This document shows positions 47,435 through 56,642 of a stretch of DNA of 64,000 bases, piece after piece. The notes under the pieces were generated by a model. It searched no databases and was not told where the DNA came from. It saw only the letters and a program-made list of their open reading frames with translations. The stretch's first letter is position 1; every line of letters begins with the position of its first letter. Where the stretch lies: NCBI GenBank assembly GCA_002255905.1, contig NKIN01000002.1, positions 558,001 through 622,000 on the forward strand, read 5' to 3'. The translations under genes were made by a program, and so were the position numbers. The stretch is from Burkholderiales bacterium PBB1 (GTDB lineage: Bacteria > Pseudomonadota > Gammaproteobacteria > Burkholderiales > Burkholderiaceae_C).

Positions 47435-48346
47435 TCACCCGGCGCCCAGCGCTGCCAAACACAGCGAGGCCACCCGCTCCGGCTGTTCCTCGTGAACGAT
47501 GTGGCCGGCACCGCTCAAGCGGACCAGCGTGGTGCCTTCCTGGGGCGGCAACAGGGAAAGCACCCGCTGCGCCTGTGCCGGTGGCACCGCCCGGTCCTGG
47601 TCTGCAACGATCAGCCGGACGGGGGTGCTCAAGCGTGGCAGGTCACGCAGCAGCGGCTGCACGTCCCAGTTGGCCATCATCGCCAGCGCGCCCTCGACGT
47701 GTCCGGGGTTGCTGACGATGCACCCATACAGCGCCATGCCTTGTGCATCGAGCACCGAGCCGGTGTCGCTGACCAGGCGAGCGATGGCGCGCGGATCGGC
47801 CGCGCGCCTGGCGACGAAACCAGGTGCGAACGGCAGCGCCGCCATCAGCTTGGCCGCCGGCGGAAACAACCACCCGGCCAGCCCGCCGAGCGGCATGAAC
47901 GCCCCGTTGATGCTGACCAGACACTGCGGTGCGATGTGACCGTCGAGGCACATGCGCGCGCCCAGCGCAGCACCCGCCGAATGACCGATCACGATGGCCG
48001 GCTGCACGGCCAGCACATCCAGCAGGGATTTGACCGCGGACGCCATGCCGGGCAGCGAGGCCTGCCAGGCGTTCGCCATGCCGGTGTAGGCATGGCCGGG
48101 CAGATCGATCAGCAGCAGATCGAGATGCGGCCGCAACCACGGCAGCATCGGGTACCACGAGTGCGCAGACGCTCCGGTGCCGTGCAGCAGCAACGCGAGC
48201 GGTGCCGGAGCGAACCCGGAACCTGATGGGGCTTCGCGCGCAAACCGCTGCACGTGCCAGCGCAGTCCGCCAGCATCGATGAACTGACTCGCGGTGCGAT
48301 GAGGCCAGTCACGGCCGTCCCGGTCCCAATCCAGCCGAGTGGCCAT
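47435..48346 (-). CDS. bchO: magnesium chelatase accessory alpha/beta hydrolase BchO
   Basis: A 303-residue alpha/beta-hydrolase-fold protein: oxyanion region LLLHGTGASAHSW near 53, nucleophile elbow IGHSAGAALG near 120, and the late His in SGAGHIVHEEQP. Always found next to bchID; helps Mg insertion in a way not understood. ATG at 48346 has GGAG 6 bases upstream. It follows bchD by 12 bp. Confidence 0.92.
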   Translation of the reverse strand: MATRLDWDRDGRDWPHRTASQFIDAGGLRWHVQRFAREAPSGSGFAPAPLALLLHGTGASAHSWYPMLPWLRPHLDLLLIDLPGHAYTGMANAWQASLPGMASAVKSLLDVLAVQPAIVIGHSAGAALGARMCLDGHIAPQCLVSINGAFMPLGGLAGWLFPPAAKLMAALPFAPGFVARRAADPRAIARLVSDTGSVLDAQGMALYGCIVSNPGHVEGALAMMANWDVQPLLRDLPRLSTPVRLIVADQDRAVPPAQAQRVLSLLPPQEGTTLVRLSGAGHIVHEEQPERVASLCLAALGAG

Positions 48347-48358
48347 CACTGACTCCGT

Positions 48359-50323
48359 TCAGCGGCTGGCCAAGGGCGCGGCCGACGCCGATTTCGTCGC
48401 CAGCGCCACCGCTTGCGACAGCGCTGACGCGCCGGCATACGGCAGGGGCAGATAGCTGGCGCCCATCTCCTGCGCCAGTTGTCTGGCTGCGGCCTGTGGT
48501 TGCGGCGAGGTGTCGATCAACAGCGCACGCAACTGGGCTGCACGGAACTGGCGCGCTGCCTGTTGCACGTCGTCACCGGCCCGGGCGCGGCCGGGGCTGC
48601 CATCGCGCGCGATGTTGCCGCGGCCATCGGTGAGCAGCACCACGATCGGGGTTTCGCCCCGTCGTGCGATCGACTCGGCCAAAGCCGCTGCCGCATCGAT
48701 GCCAGATGCCAAGGGCGTACCACCACCGCCCGGCAGACCGGCCAGACTGCGCTTGGCGCGCACCAGCGAGCGTGTCGGTGGCAGCAGCAGTTCAGCACCC
48801 TTGCCACGAAACGCCAGCACCGCCACCTGGTCGCGCCGCACATAGCAATCGGCCAGCAGCAGCTCGACCGCGCCCTTGGCCTCGGCCAGACGGTTGAGTG
48901 CCGAGGAGCCTGACGCGTCGACGACGAACACCGTGGTGGTGGCGCTGCGCTGCTTGTAGCGGGTGACGTGGAAATCGTCGCGCCGCACCTGCACGCGGGC
49001 GCGCGTCGGTGGTACCTGGGTGGGCTTCACGGCCTGCGCGCGGGCGACTTCGGCGTGTCGAATCTTTTGCCATGGTGCCGCCGCGCGCAGTGTCTCGATG
49101 ACATTCAAGCGGGCGCCCGCACGCGGCTCACCCCGCCGAGCACCGCTCGGGCGTCCGCGCTTGCACCCTTGCTGTACCGCGCCGGCGCGGCCTGATGCCT
49201 GCGCGTTCGAGCGGCGGTCCTGTCCGGCCATCAAGGCCGCCAGCAGACCGGCCGGGATCGCGGCTTGCGCCGCTTCAAGCACCCGGTCTTCGAGGTCACC
49301 GACCGGTGGTTCCGGGGTGTCGTCATCATCGCCGGTGTCGTCGCCATCCTCGGGTGCCGGTGGCTCCGGGGTGTCTTCCGATGCCTCGGGCTCTTCGGGT
49401 TCGGGAGGCGCCTGCGCATCGTCCGGCGGCTGATCAGCGGGCGGTGCCGGCACTTGCGTGGCCCGCGGTGCCAGGACCAGCGCTGCGGCCAGCTGGGCAT
49501 CGTCGTCGGTGATCCGCAGTCGGCCGTCGAGGGCCGCCGAGGCGCGCGCCACACGCACCGCCAACAACGGCGCGCGCAGCGACGCCACGCCGAGCGCGAG
49601 CGCGGTTGACACCAAGGCCTGCACGATCTCGGCCGGTGCATCGATCTGCGGCAGCAAGGCGCGCGCGGCAGCGACATCGCTGGCACTCCAGCCGGGCATC
49701 GATGCCAGTTCGTCTTCCAACGCCCGTTCATCGGTGGTGCGGTGGGCTGCGTCCTCGACGAGTGGATGCAGATCGATCGAAAACGCCAGCCGATCGATCA
49801 AGGCAGGCGCCACGCGTTCGTCGTCGGCCAGGCCTTCGTCGAGTGCGATCACGCCGAAACGGGTGGCGTGCCGGGTGGCGAGGCCGTCGCGTTCGAGCGC
49901 GACCTCCTGCGTGTCCAGCACCGCGGCCAGCCTTGCTGCCGTGGCGGGGGCCAGGCGTTCGGCCATGGCCAGCACCGCCACGCCACCATCGGCCAGCGTC
50001 AACACGCCCTGCTGCGCGATGGGGCGTCCGGCCTGCAGCGTGGCGGCGAGATCGAGGCCGCCCAGCAGGCGTTCGTCGTTGATGTGCAGTGGTACGCGCC
50101 GCACCGGGGTGCCCTCGGGCAGAAGTTCACTCAGGCGCTGCAGCCAGCCGTCTCGTGCCGGACCAGGCAGCGCCCGGATCACGGCGCCGCCGGTGCCGAC
50201 CGGGTCCACCGCGAACAACGCGGCCGCATGGAGCGCAGCGACCGTGAGTGAGGGCCGTGCGCAGCGCCAGCGTGACTCCGGCGACGTCGCCGCCACCACG
50301 CTGCCGGGCAATGCCGGGGTCAT
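48359..50323 (-). CDS. bchD: magnesium chelatase subunit D
   Basis: A 654-residue subunit with an N-terminal AAA+ domain lacking a clear P-loop, an acidic Pro-rich linker (about 300-355, rich in PEPEEPEASED), and a C-terminal VWA domain with the MIDAS motif VVDASGSSALNR near 465 and LLTDGRGN. BchD bridges BchI and the catalytic BchH. The ATG at 50323 overlaps the bchI stop (ATGA). The frame stays open further upstream, inside bchI, without meaning. Confidence 0.96.
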   Translation of the reverse strand: MTPALPGSVVAATSPESRWRCARPSLTVAALHAAALFAVDPVGTGGAVIRALPGPARDGWLQRLSELLPEGTPVRRVPLHINDERLLGGLDLAATLQAGRPIAQQGVLTLADGGVAVLAMAERLAPATAARLAAVLDTQEVALERDGLATRHATRFGVIALDEGLADDERVAPALIDRLAFSIDLHPLVEDAAHRTTDERALEDELASMPGWSASDVAAARALLPQIDAPAEIVQALVSTALALGVASLRAPLLAVRVARASAALDGRLRITDDDAQLAAALVLAPRATQVPAPPADQPPDDAQAPPEPEEPEASEDTPEPPAPEDGDDTGDDDDTPEPPVGDLEDRVLEAAQAAIPAGLLAALMAGQDRRSNAQASGRAGAVQQGCKRGRPSGARRGEPRAGARLNVIETLRAAAPWQKIRHAEVARAQAVKPTQVPPTRARVQVRRDDFHVTRYKQRSATTTVFVVDASGSSALNRLAEAKGAVELLLADCYVRRDQVAVLAFRGKGAELLLPPTRSLVRAKRSLAGLPGGGGTPLASGIDAAAALAESIARRGETPIVVLLTDGRGNIARDGSPGRARAGDDVQQAARQFRAAQLRALLIDTSPQPQAAARQLAQEMGASYLPLPYAGASALSQAVALATKSASAAPLASR

Positions 50324-51348
50324 GCCCCGAACAGTTCCGCCACGGCACGATCCACCCGCACCGTCGAGCCCGCATCGTCGAGCGGGTTGCGGCGCAGGCG
50401 GTGGCGCAACGCCGGCGGCGCGACCCGCTTCAGGTGCGCATCGGAAACCTCTGCATCGCCTTGCAGCGCGGCCAGCGCGCGTGCCGCACGAATGAGCGTC
50501 AGCTCGCCGCGCAGGCCGTCGGTGCCCAGCGCCATGCACAGCTGCGCGGCGCGCTCCAGCGCGGCATCGGGCACCGCTACTGAAGCCAGGTGTGATTTGC
50601 CCTTGACGATGCTGCGGCGCACGCGCTCGTCGTCCTTCTTCCACTTGTCGGTGAAGCCGGCAGGGTCGCGCTCGAACTGGTCTCTGCGGCGCACGACCTC
50701 GATGCGCGACGGCAGATCGGTCGGCGTCTTGACCTCGACCGACAGGCCGAAGCGGTCCAGCAGTTGCGGGCGCAGCTCGCCTTCTTCCGGGTTGCCGCTG
50801 CCCACCAGCACGAAGCGTGCGGGGTGGCGCACGCTCAGGCCTTCGCGCTCGACAACGTTTTCGCCAGAGGCCGCCACGTCGATCAGCAGATCGACCAGGT
50901 GATCTTCGAGCAGATTCACCTCGTCGATGTACAGGAAGCCACGGTTGGCGCGTGCCAGCAGGCCGGGCTCGTACGCCTTGACGCCTTGCGACAGTGCGCG
51001 CTCGAGGTCCAGCGCGCCGACCACGCGGTCTTCGGTGGCGCCCAAGGGCAAGTCGACCACGGGCACCGGGATCAGGTGCGATTTGACGGGCGTGCCGGCC
51101 AGCTTGAGCGCCTTGCACTCGTCGCAGGCCGAGCCGCCTGCTTCGGGATCGCAGTGGTAGCGACAGCCCACCACCGCGCGCATCTTCGGCAGCATCGCCG
51201 CCAGCGCTCGCACGGCAGTCGATTTGCCGGTGCCGCGATCACCGAAGACCAGCACGCCCCCGACACTCGGGTCGACGGCAGCGATCAGGATGGCAAGCTT
51301 CATTTCGTCTTGGCCGACGATGGCGGAGAACGGGAACTGCACGGACAT
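50320..51348 (-). CDS. bchI: magnesium chelatase ATPase subunit I
   Basis: A 342-residue AAA+ ATPase that forms the hexameric motor of Mg-chelatase. Walker A GDRGTGKST near 36, Walker B GFLYIDEVNLL near 137, sensor segment LVGSGNPEEGELRPQLLDRF near 187. BchH is outside the window. The 168-bp gap upstream has no gene; it holds a GTGAT direct repeat near 51400 on the minus strand but no TGT-N12-ACA box. Confidence 0.97.
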   Translation of the reverse strand: MSVQFPFSAIVGQDEMKLAILIAAVDPSVGGVLVFGDRGTGKSTAVRALAAMLPKMRAVVGCRYHCDPEAGGSACDECKALKLAGTPVKSHLIPVPVVDLPLGATEDRVVGALDLERALSQGVKAYEPGLLARANRGFLYIDEVNLLEDHLVDLLIDVAASGENVVEREGLSVRHPARFVLVGSGNPEEGELRPQLLDRFGLSVEVKTPTDLPSRIEVVRRRDQFERDPAGFTDKWKKDDERVRRSIVKGKSHLASVAVPDAALERAAQLCMALGTDGLRGELTLIRAARALAALQGDAEVSDAHLKRVAPPALRHRLRRNPLDDAGSTVRVDRAVAELFGA

Positions 51349-51516
51349 GGTCGGCGGCTGGCAAAAAGGCAGCGGGAAAGACGGTGAGGAAATAAACGAA
51401 TCACGTTATCACACGGTCTGCGGGCCGGCGATTCGGATCAGCACCGGCTCGCGACCCACGGCGCCGCTGGTTTCCAGCGTTCCTGCGAGCAGATGCCGTG
51501 ATCGACAATCGGGGCC

Positions 51517-51741
51517 ATGGCCAAACCTGTTCCACGCCTCACACCCGATGACATCCAGCGCATCATCGCCACCGCCTGGGATGATCGTCCGCCATTTGAT
51601 GCGGTGCTGCGCACCCACGGGCTCACCCACGGGCAGGTGGTCGCCTTGCTGAAGCGGGAGTTGACGCCGAATGCCTACAAGGTCTGGACAGCACGTACGA
51701 AATCCGCGGCCGGTTCGCCTGCACGCAACGCGCGGCGATGA
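51517..51741 (+). CDS. TIGR03643/DUF2805-family small protein
   Basis: A 74-residue protein with the family pattern DDIQRIIATAWDDRPPFDAV, then HGQVVALLKRELTPNAYKVW, which looks like a helix-turn-helix-like fold; function unknown. It is divergent from bchI. Confidence 0.8.
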   Translation: MAKPVPRLTPDDIQRIIATAWDDRPPFDAVLRTHGLTHGQVVALLKRELTPNAYKVWTARTKSAAGSPARNARR

Positions 51742-51760
51742 GCTGAACGAAGGATCGGGG

Positions 51761-52780
51761 ATGGTCACGCCGCCGTTGACACACCACGAGATCCTCGCGC
51801 TGGTCGCACCGTTCACCGCGCGCGGCCGGCATGTCGATCTGGCTGCAAGCGATCGGGCCGAGCGTCGGCTGGTGTTCAAGCGGATCCACCATGCCGAACA
51901 GGCCGATGGATCGCCAGAACTTCGGGAGACCCTGGTGCTGGAGAACGCGAGCGCCAAGGATTTCCGCCTGACGCGTCGCCTGTCGTTGCCCATGGGACTC
52001 GAAGCCACGTTGCACACCGAAGGCCGCGATCCTGGCGAGTTGCTGGCGCGCATCGAAGCCATCCCGCTGCGCCGGCAGATCCGCTGGCAGCCGGGTTTCG
52101 TGATCGCCGAGCACCATCGGCTGGATGCATCCACGCCGGCCGGCCGTGATGCAGCGGCCACAGCAATGATCCTGACGCACGCCACCGCGCAGATCGGCGC
52201 ACTGACGGTGGAGCTCAAGCTGCCTGCGCTGGGCGGGATTCCGGCCGAACTTGAGCTGAAGATGGCAACCGAGCGCCTGGCGTGGTGGCCCGAGGACCTG
52301 CTCGCGGTGCTGGGCTGGAGCTGGGCTCGGTTGATACGCGCTGGCGGCGCCTGGAAATGCAGCCTGCGTGTCCGCGGAAAGTCCGAGGCACGCAGCCGCG
52401 ATGCCGAGCAGAAGTTCGAACGCACCGCCGAGCACCTGGTACAGACCTTCGCTGCGCCCCCTCAACGCTTTCACGAGCGTTGGGCATCGCGACGCTGGGG
52501 CGTGACCGTGCGGCGCGCGATCCCGCTGGTGGTCACGGTGGCGCTGATCGGCACCGCTGCGGCGGTGCCCAGCATGGGTCTGTCGGAAGACTCGCTGTGG
52601 CGCATGGTCGTGTTCCAGTCGCCGCCGTTGCTGCTGGTGCTGGTGTTCTGCTTTCGCGAGCTGCCGCAGATCGAGATTCCGCCGTGGCCGCGCGGTCTGA
52701 CCCAGCCCCATTGGTTCACCACACCGGTCACGGTTGACACCGACCAGACTGCGGCCCCCTCCTCTGCAACCACACCATGA
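51761..52780 (+). CDS. membrane-anchored protein of unknown function
   Basis: A 339-residue protein with a soluble, Arg/Glu-rich N-terminal part (about 1-240) and two adjacent hydrophobic segments near the C-terminus (AIPLVVTVALIGTAAAVPSM and WRMVVFQSPPLLLVLVFCF). No catalytic motif is recognised. ATG at 51761 is preceded by AAGGA; the frame is open a further 30 codons. It ends 15 bp before the MoxR-like gene, so it may belong to the same unit and anchor that system to the membrane. Confidence 0.65.
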   Translation: MVTPPLTHHEILALVAPFTARGRHVDLAASDRAERRLVFKRIHHAEQADGSPELRETLVLENASAKDFRLTRRLSLPMGLEATLHTEGRDPGELLARIEAIPLRRQIRWQPGFVIAEHHRLDASTPAGRDAAATAMILTHATAQIGALTVELKLPALGGIPAELELKMATERLAWWPEDLLAVLGWSWARLIRAGGAWKCSLRVRGKSEARSRDAEQKFERTAEHLVQTFAAPPQRFHERWASRRWGVTVRRAIPLVVTVALIGTAAAVPSMGLSEDSLWRMVVFQSPPLLLVLVFCFRELPQIEIPPWPRGLTQPHWFTTPVTVDTDQTAAPSSATTP

Positions 52781-52795
52781 CCTGATGGGTGATCG

Positions 52796-53905
52796 ATGCT
52801 CGGCAACCCGATGAACATTCCTCCGATCTCGATCAGCGCGGCCAAGGCCGCACTGATCGAGCAGTACGCCGACCCCACGCTGCGCAAGCGAGCCACCATG
52901 TTGTGGGGCACACGCGGGGTCGGCAAGTCGTCGGTGGTGCGGCAGGTGGCGGCGCACTTCGGTGTGCCGCTGGTCGATCTGCGATTGACCACGATCGAGC
53001 CAGTGGACATCCGGGGCGCCATCTACGCCGACGAGGTTCAGGGCAAGACGGTGTGGTTCCCGCCGGAGTTCCTCCCGGCGCCCGATCAGTCTGCGGGCAT
53101 CCTGTTCCTCGACGAGCTCACCGCGGCCGACCAGCGCCTGCAGATTTCGGCTTACTCGCTGATCCTCGATCGCCGCGTCGGCAACTACCGGCTGCCCGAG
53201 GGTTGGCAGGTGATCGCCGCCGGCAACGCGAGTTTTCATGGCGCGGTCAGCCACGACATGGGCACGGCGCTCGCCGACCGGATGTTCCACTTCAATGTGC
53301 AGACGGTGATCGACGCCTTTCTGGCGCACGCCCTCACCAGCGGTTTCGCGCCCGAGGTCATGGCGTATCTGAAGGTGCGGCCCGATCGCCTGGACGACAC
53401 CCCGTCCCAGCTGGCCAACGACCACCTGATCGGCGCCAGCCCGCGCGGTTGGGAAGACATCTCGAACGTGCTGCAGTCGGGGTTGTCAGAGCAGGCGCAG
53501 CGGGTGTTCGTGCAGGGTCGCATCGGCGCGGCGAACGCGGCTGAATTCTTCGGCGTGCTGCGCGAGTTGCAGGCCGCGGTCGATGTGGTGCGGCTGCTCG
53601 GCTGCCAGCCCGGGGCAGAAACCCAGGCCCTGCTGCCCAAGACACTCGACGGCCTCTACGGCATGGTCTACGGGTTGCTCGCCGCCAGCACCGATGGCCC
53701 CACGCTGGCCCGCGCGCTGGAGATCATCGAAGAGCTGCCCGAGGTGCGCAGCAACGTTGCGCTGCCAGTGCGCGAAGCGCAGACGCTGGCGATGGAGCTG
53801 CTGATGCAGTCGGCGCTCGACAAGGGGCTCGAGGCCGCCATCCTCGACAGCGCGGCGTACCGACGCTACGCCGAGCGCCGCAGCCGAGAGAGCCAGGGTG
53901 GTTGA
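52796..53905 (+). CDS. MoxR-type AAA+ ATPase
   Basis: A 369-residue AAA+ protein: Walker A WGTRGVGKSS near 37, Walker B GILFLDELTAA near 101, and the sensor region VIAAGNASFHGAVSHDMGTALADRMFHF (the GN motif and Arg finger). MoxR proteins act as chaperones with VWA-domain partners, and the next gene encodes one, overlapping by 8 bp. ATG at 52796 or 52811 may start it. Confidence 0.87.
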   Translation: MLGNPMNIPPISISAAKAALIEQYADPTLRKRATMLWGTRGVGKSSVVRQVAAHFGVPLVDLRLTTIEPVDIRGAIYADEVQGKTVWFPPEFLPAPDQSAGILFLDELTAADQRLQISAYSLILDRRVGNYRLPEGWQVIAAGNASFHGAVSHDMGTALADRMFHFNVQTVIDAFLAHALTSGFAPEVMAYLKVRPDRLDDTPSQLANDHLIGASPRGWEDISNVLQSGLSEQAQRVFVQGRIGAANAAEFFGVLRELQAAVDVVRLLGCQPGAETQALLPKTLDGLYGMVYGLLAASTDGPTLARALEIIEELPEVRSNVALPVREAQTLAMELLMQSALDKGLEAAILDSAAYRRYAERRSRESQGG

Positions 53906-55238
53906 CCCGGCCTGCGCGCCGATCGATCCCGAGGTGCCGTTCGCGTTGTTCCAGCACCGCGGCACCCGGGCGATTCAGCGCATGGTCGAGTACGCGCCGT
54001 CCACGGGCGGCCTGGCGTTGTGGGTGCAGCATCAGGACGTGTCCGACGATGATGCGCAGCGCATCGAGCGTGGTGCTTCGTCGAAAGCACCGGCGCCGCC
54101 CGTCACCACCGACGGTTACACCATCCGCTACAGCGCCGCCTTCGACGCCTTGCCGCTCCCCGAACAGGTGGGCTGGGTGGCCCACGAAGTGCTGCACATC
54201 GCATTGCGCCATGCGCAGCGGTTTCTCGATCTGCAGCACCGGCTGGGCGACGCCGATCTGCAGTTGTTCAATCTGTGTGCCGATGCCATCGTCAACAGCA
54301 CGCTCGACCACCTGAGCTGGCTGCAACTGCCTGCCAAGGCGGTGACGATCGACCAGTTGCTGGCCGCCGAAGTCGGCATGCAGAAGAACGTCGAGGCGGC
54401 GCTGCTGGAATGGGATGTCGAGCGCCTGTACCGGGCCATCGACGACCGCCGCCCCCAGGAACGGGGCGGCAAACGCGATGGTCCTCGCGCGGCCAGTGTG
54501 CGCGCGCTGGGTCGCACCGATCAGGCCGATCTGAAACCGGCAGCGGACACCCGGGAGGCGCCTGAAAAAGGAGCCGAGCAAGCCCGCGAGTGGAGCGAGC
54601 GCATCGCCCGCGCCCACGCGAACGACGGCGAGTTCTCGATGCTGCGCACCTTGATCGCCGACGTGCCCAGCACCCACACGCCGTGGGAGCAGGTGCTGCG
54701 GACCCAACTCGCGCGCAGCCTCGCACCCAAGCGCGACATCTCGTGGTCGCGGCCGTCGCGCTCGTACCTTGCGAACCAGGGGCGCGCCGGATCGAGTCGG
54801 CGCATGCCCTGGGAGCCAGGGTTCAGTTCATCGAAGGCATCGCCCAGGCTGGTGGTGATCGTCGACGTCTCGGGCTCGATCGACGACACGCTGATGCAGC
54901 GCTTTGCCTGCGAGGTCGAGGCCATCGTGCGTCGGCTCGAAGCCGCCCTGGTGCTCGTGATCGGCGACGAGCAGGTGCAACAGGTCACTCGGTTCGAGCC
55001 GGCACGTGCGGTGCGCGGCGGCAGCGGCTTGCGCGACATCGTGTTCCAGGGAGGTGGCGGCACCGATTTCACACCACTGCTCGAGGAGGCCGACGGGCAC
55101 CGGCCGGACATCGGCGTCGTGCTGACCGACCTCGATGGCCCGGCGTACTTTCGCCCGCGCTGGCCTGTGATCTGGGCGGTGCCCGAGGCGCATGGGGCGG
55201 CACATGCCCCGTTCGGCCGCAAGCTGGTGCTGCGCTAG
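53898..55238 (+). CDS. VWA-like protein with HExxH motif (DUF2201-type)
   Basis: A 446-residue protein with a putative zinc-peptidase-like N-terminal domain (HEVLH at 96-100 in WVAHEVLHIALRHAQ), a charged linker (200-250), and a C-terminal VWA-like domain with the MIDAS motif VIVDVSGSID near 322 and VVLTDLDG near 418. The start is GTG at 53898, overlapping the MoxR gene by 8 bp, so the two are coupled. The pair is a MoxR-VWA system; target unknown. Confidence 0.82.
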   Translation: MVDPACAPIDPEVPFALFQHRGTRAIQRMVEYAPSTGGLALWVQHQDVSDDDAQRIERGASSKAPAPPVTTDGYTIRYSAAFDALPLPEQVGWVAHEVLHIALRHAQRFLDLQHRLGDADLQLFNLCADAIVNSTLDHLSWLQLPAKAVTIDQLLAAEVGMQKNVEAALLEWDVERLYRAIDDRRPQERGGKRDGPRAASVRALGRTDQADLKPAADTREAPEKGAEQAREWSERIARAHANDGEFSMLRTLIADVPSTHTPWEQVLRTQLARSLAPKRDISWSRPSRSYLANQGRAGSSRRMPWEPGFSSSKASPRLVVIVDVSGSIDDTLMQRFACEVEAIVRRLEAALVLVIGDEQVQQVTRFEPARAVRGGSGLRDIVFQGGGGTDFTPLLEEADGHRPDIGVVLTDLDGPAYFRPRWPVIWAVPEAHGAAHAPFGRKLVLR

Positions 55239-55274
55239 CGGTTCAGCGGGCGACCCTGGCGCGCTGGATGCCGG

Positions 55275-55820
55275 CTATTTCAGCCACGTCAGCGTCTGCT
55301 TGAAACGAGGGTGCGTGCAGCTGCGCAGCCACTCGAAGGCGACCATCTCGACGCTCACGATCTCGGCCCCCGCCTGTCGCAGGCGTTGCATGGCCAGTTC
55401 GTGGTTGCGGGCCGTTCGCGAGCCACAGGCATCGGCGACCACCGACACCTTCAGATCCGCCGCCAGCAGGCTCAGTGCGGTCTGCAGCAGACAAACATGG
55501 GCTTCGCAGCCAGCGATGACGATTTCGCGCGGCGCCTTCATCCCATCGAGGGGCAGCAGTTCGAGCAGCCCGTCGGCACAGGCGTCGAAGTGCATCTTCG
55601 ACAAGGTGGTCTCGCACCGCTGCCGGATGGCGTCGTCGTTCGGCCCGAGGCCGCGCGGGTTCTGCTCGGTGCCGTAGACCGGGATGCCGAGTTCGCGGGC
55701 GACCTCTGCGACGCGCACTGCCTGCGCCAGCACCTCGGCCCCTTGGTGGATGGCCGGCAGCAATTTCTGCTGGTAGTCCACGAGCACCAGCACCGAGTTC
55801 GTGGCGTCGATCGGCTTCAC
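55275..55820 (-). CDS. isochorismatase-family cysteine hydrolase
   Basis: A 181-residue hydrolase (YcaC-like branch). Catalytic residues are expected at the Asp in LVLVDYQQKLLPA, a Lys in LSKMHFDA, and the Cys in GCEAHVCLLQTA. The GTG at 55820 overlaps the TetR stop as GTGA and yields the usual family N-terminus (KPIDATNSVLVLVDYQ); an ATG at 55865 is open too. Substrate unknown; such enzymes cleave amide or ester bonds. Confidence 0.82.
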   Translation of the reverse strand: MKPIDATNSVLVLVDYQQKLLPAIHQGAEVLAQAVRVAEVARELGIPVYGTEQNPRGLGPNDDAIRQRCETTLSKMHFDACADGLLELLPLDGMKAPREIVIAGCEAHVCLLQTALSLLAADLKVSVVADACGSRTARNHELAMQRLRQAGAEIVSVEMVAFEWLRSCTHPRFKQTLTWLK

Positions 55821-56569
55821 CGGACTGGGGTCAGTGGGCGTGACGCGCTGGGCGCCTGGGTGCACGACCGCGTGATCAGCGCATCGAGATAGCGGTCGAA
55901 CAAGGCCTGCGATTCCTGGCGGAACATGCGGATGCGGCCGGTGTGGCTGAGCAGCAGCAGCCCCACGATGTGGGCAAACAAGGCCGTGACCTCGGCTTGC
56001 GCCTCGATGCTGCTCAGGCCGAGCGCGGCCAGCGCCTGCTGTGTCGGTGCAAGCGCATCGCGCAACCGGGCGTTGAGCTGCTCGTTCAGGGTGGGTGTCA
56101 GGCCGCGCGGCTGCATGCCGTGGAACAGATAGAAGCCGAGGTCGAGATCGCGCGGGCTCTCGCGGTAGAACTCGAAGAAGGCGGTGGCCTTGGCTCGCAG
56201 CGTGCGTTTCGCCAGGCTCAGGCGGGCCACTTCGGCATCGTCAGGGGCTGCTCGCAGATCCGGTGCCGGTTCGGCTGCCGCGACAAAGGCGTTGAGCCGC
56301 TCCAGCGATTCGCCGAGCAGCGCGCCGTAGACCTCTTCCTTGCTCGAAAAGTAGCTGTAGATCGCACCGGGGGTGTAGCCGGCACGCTTGGCAATCTCTC
56401 GCAGGCTGGCGCCCTCGAGACCCAGTTCCAGGAACGCTGAGCGGGCAGCGGCGAGCACCATGCCACGACGCACATCCGTGACTGCACGCTGGCGTGCGCT
56501 GCGTGCGTCGCTGTCAGCCGGAGCCTGGGCGGCAGGCTCGGGCAGCAGGGCTTTGCCGGTTCGAGACAT
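55817..56569 (-). CDS. TetR-family transcriptional regulator
   Basis: A 250-residue regulator with the TetR helix-turn-helix at about 38-85 (GASLREIAKRAGYTPGAIYSYFSSKEEVY) and a helical effector domain. The first 35 residues are a low-complexity extension. It is divergent from the HpaB/AbfD-like gene, with a perfect palindrome in between, so autoregulation and repression of that gene are likely. Confidence 0.9.
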   Translation of the reverse strand: MSRTGKALLPEPAAQAPADSDARSARQRAVTDVRRGMVLAAARSAFLELGLEGASLREIAKRAGYTPGAIYSYFSSKEEVYGALLGESLERLNAFVAAAEPAPDLRAAPDDAEVARLSLAKRTLRAKATAFFEFYRESPRDLDLGFYLFHGMQPRGLTPTLNEQLNARLRDALAPTQQALAALGLSSIEAQAEVTALFAHIVGLLLLSHTGRIRMFRQESQALFDRYLDALITRSCTQAPSASRPLTPVR

Positions 56570-56596
56570 TCCAAAATTCTACATTGCAAGGCCGAA

Positions 56597-56611
56597 TTGA
56601 ACAGTGTTCAA
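56597..56611. promoter_or_regulatory. 15-bp palindromic operator for the TetR regulator
   Basis: TTGAAC-AGT-GTTCAA is a perfect inverted repeat placed 28 bp from the tetR start and 32 bp before the HpaB/AbfD-like ATG. Size and position are those of a TetR-family operator. It overlaps a GTG at 56604 that would otherwise be an alternative start for the plus-strand gene, which argues for the later ATG. Confidence 0.75.
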
Positions 56612-56642
56612 ATACTGGCCCGACGACCCGAAAGCGAGCCTC

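Noticed and set aside
50324-51118. N-terminal extension of bchD
   Set aside because: The frame is open inside bchI, but the ATG at 50323 with its ATGA overlap and the family N-terminus mark the true start.
56604-56642. GTG start for the HpaB/AbfD-like gene
   Set aside because: The GTG lies inside the 15-bp palindromic operator, and the ATG at 56643 gives a normal N-terminus.
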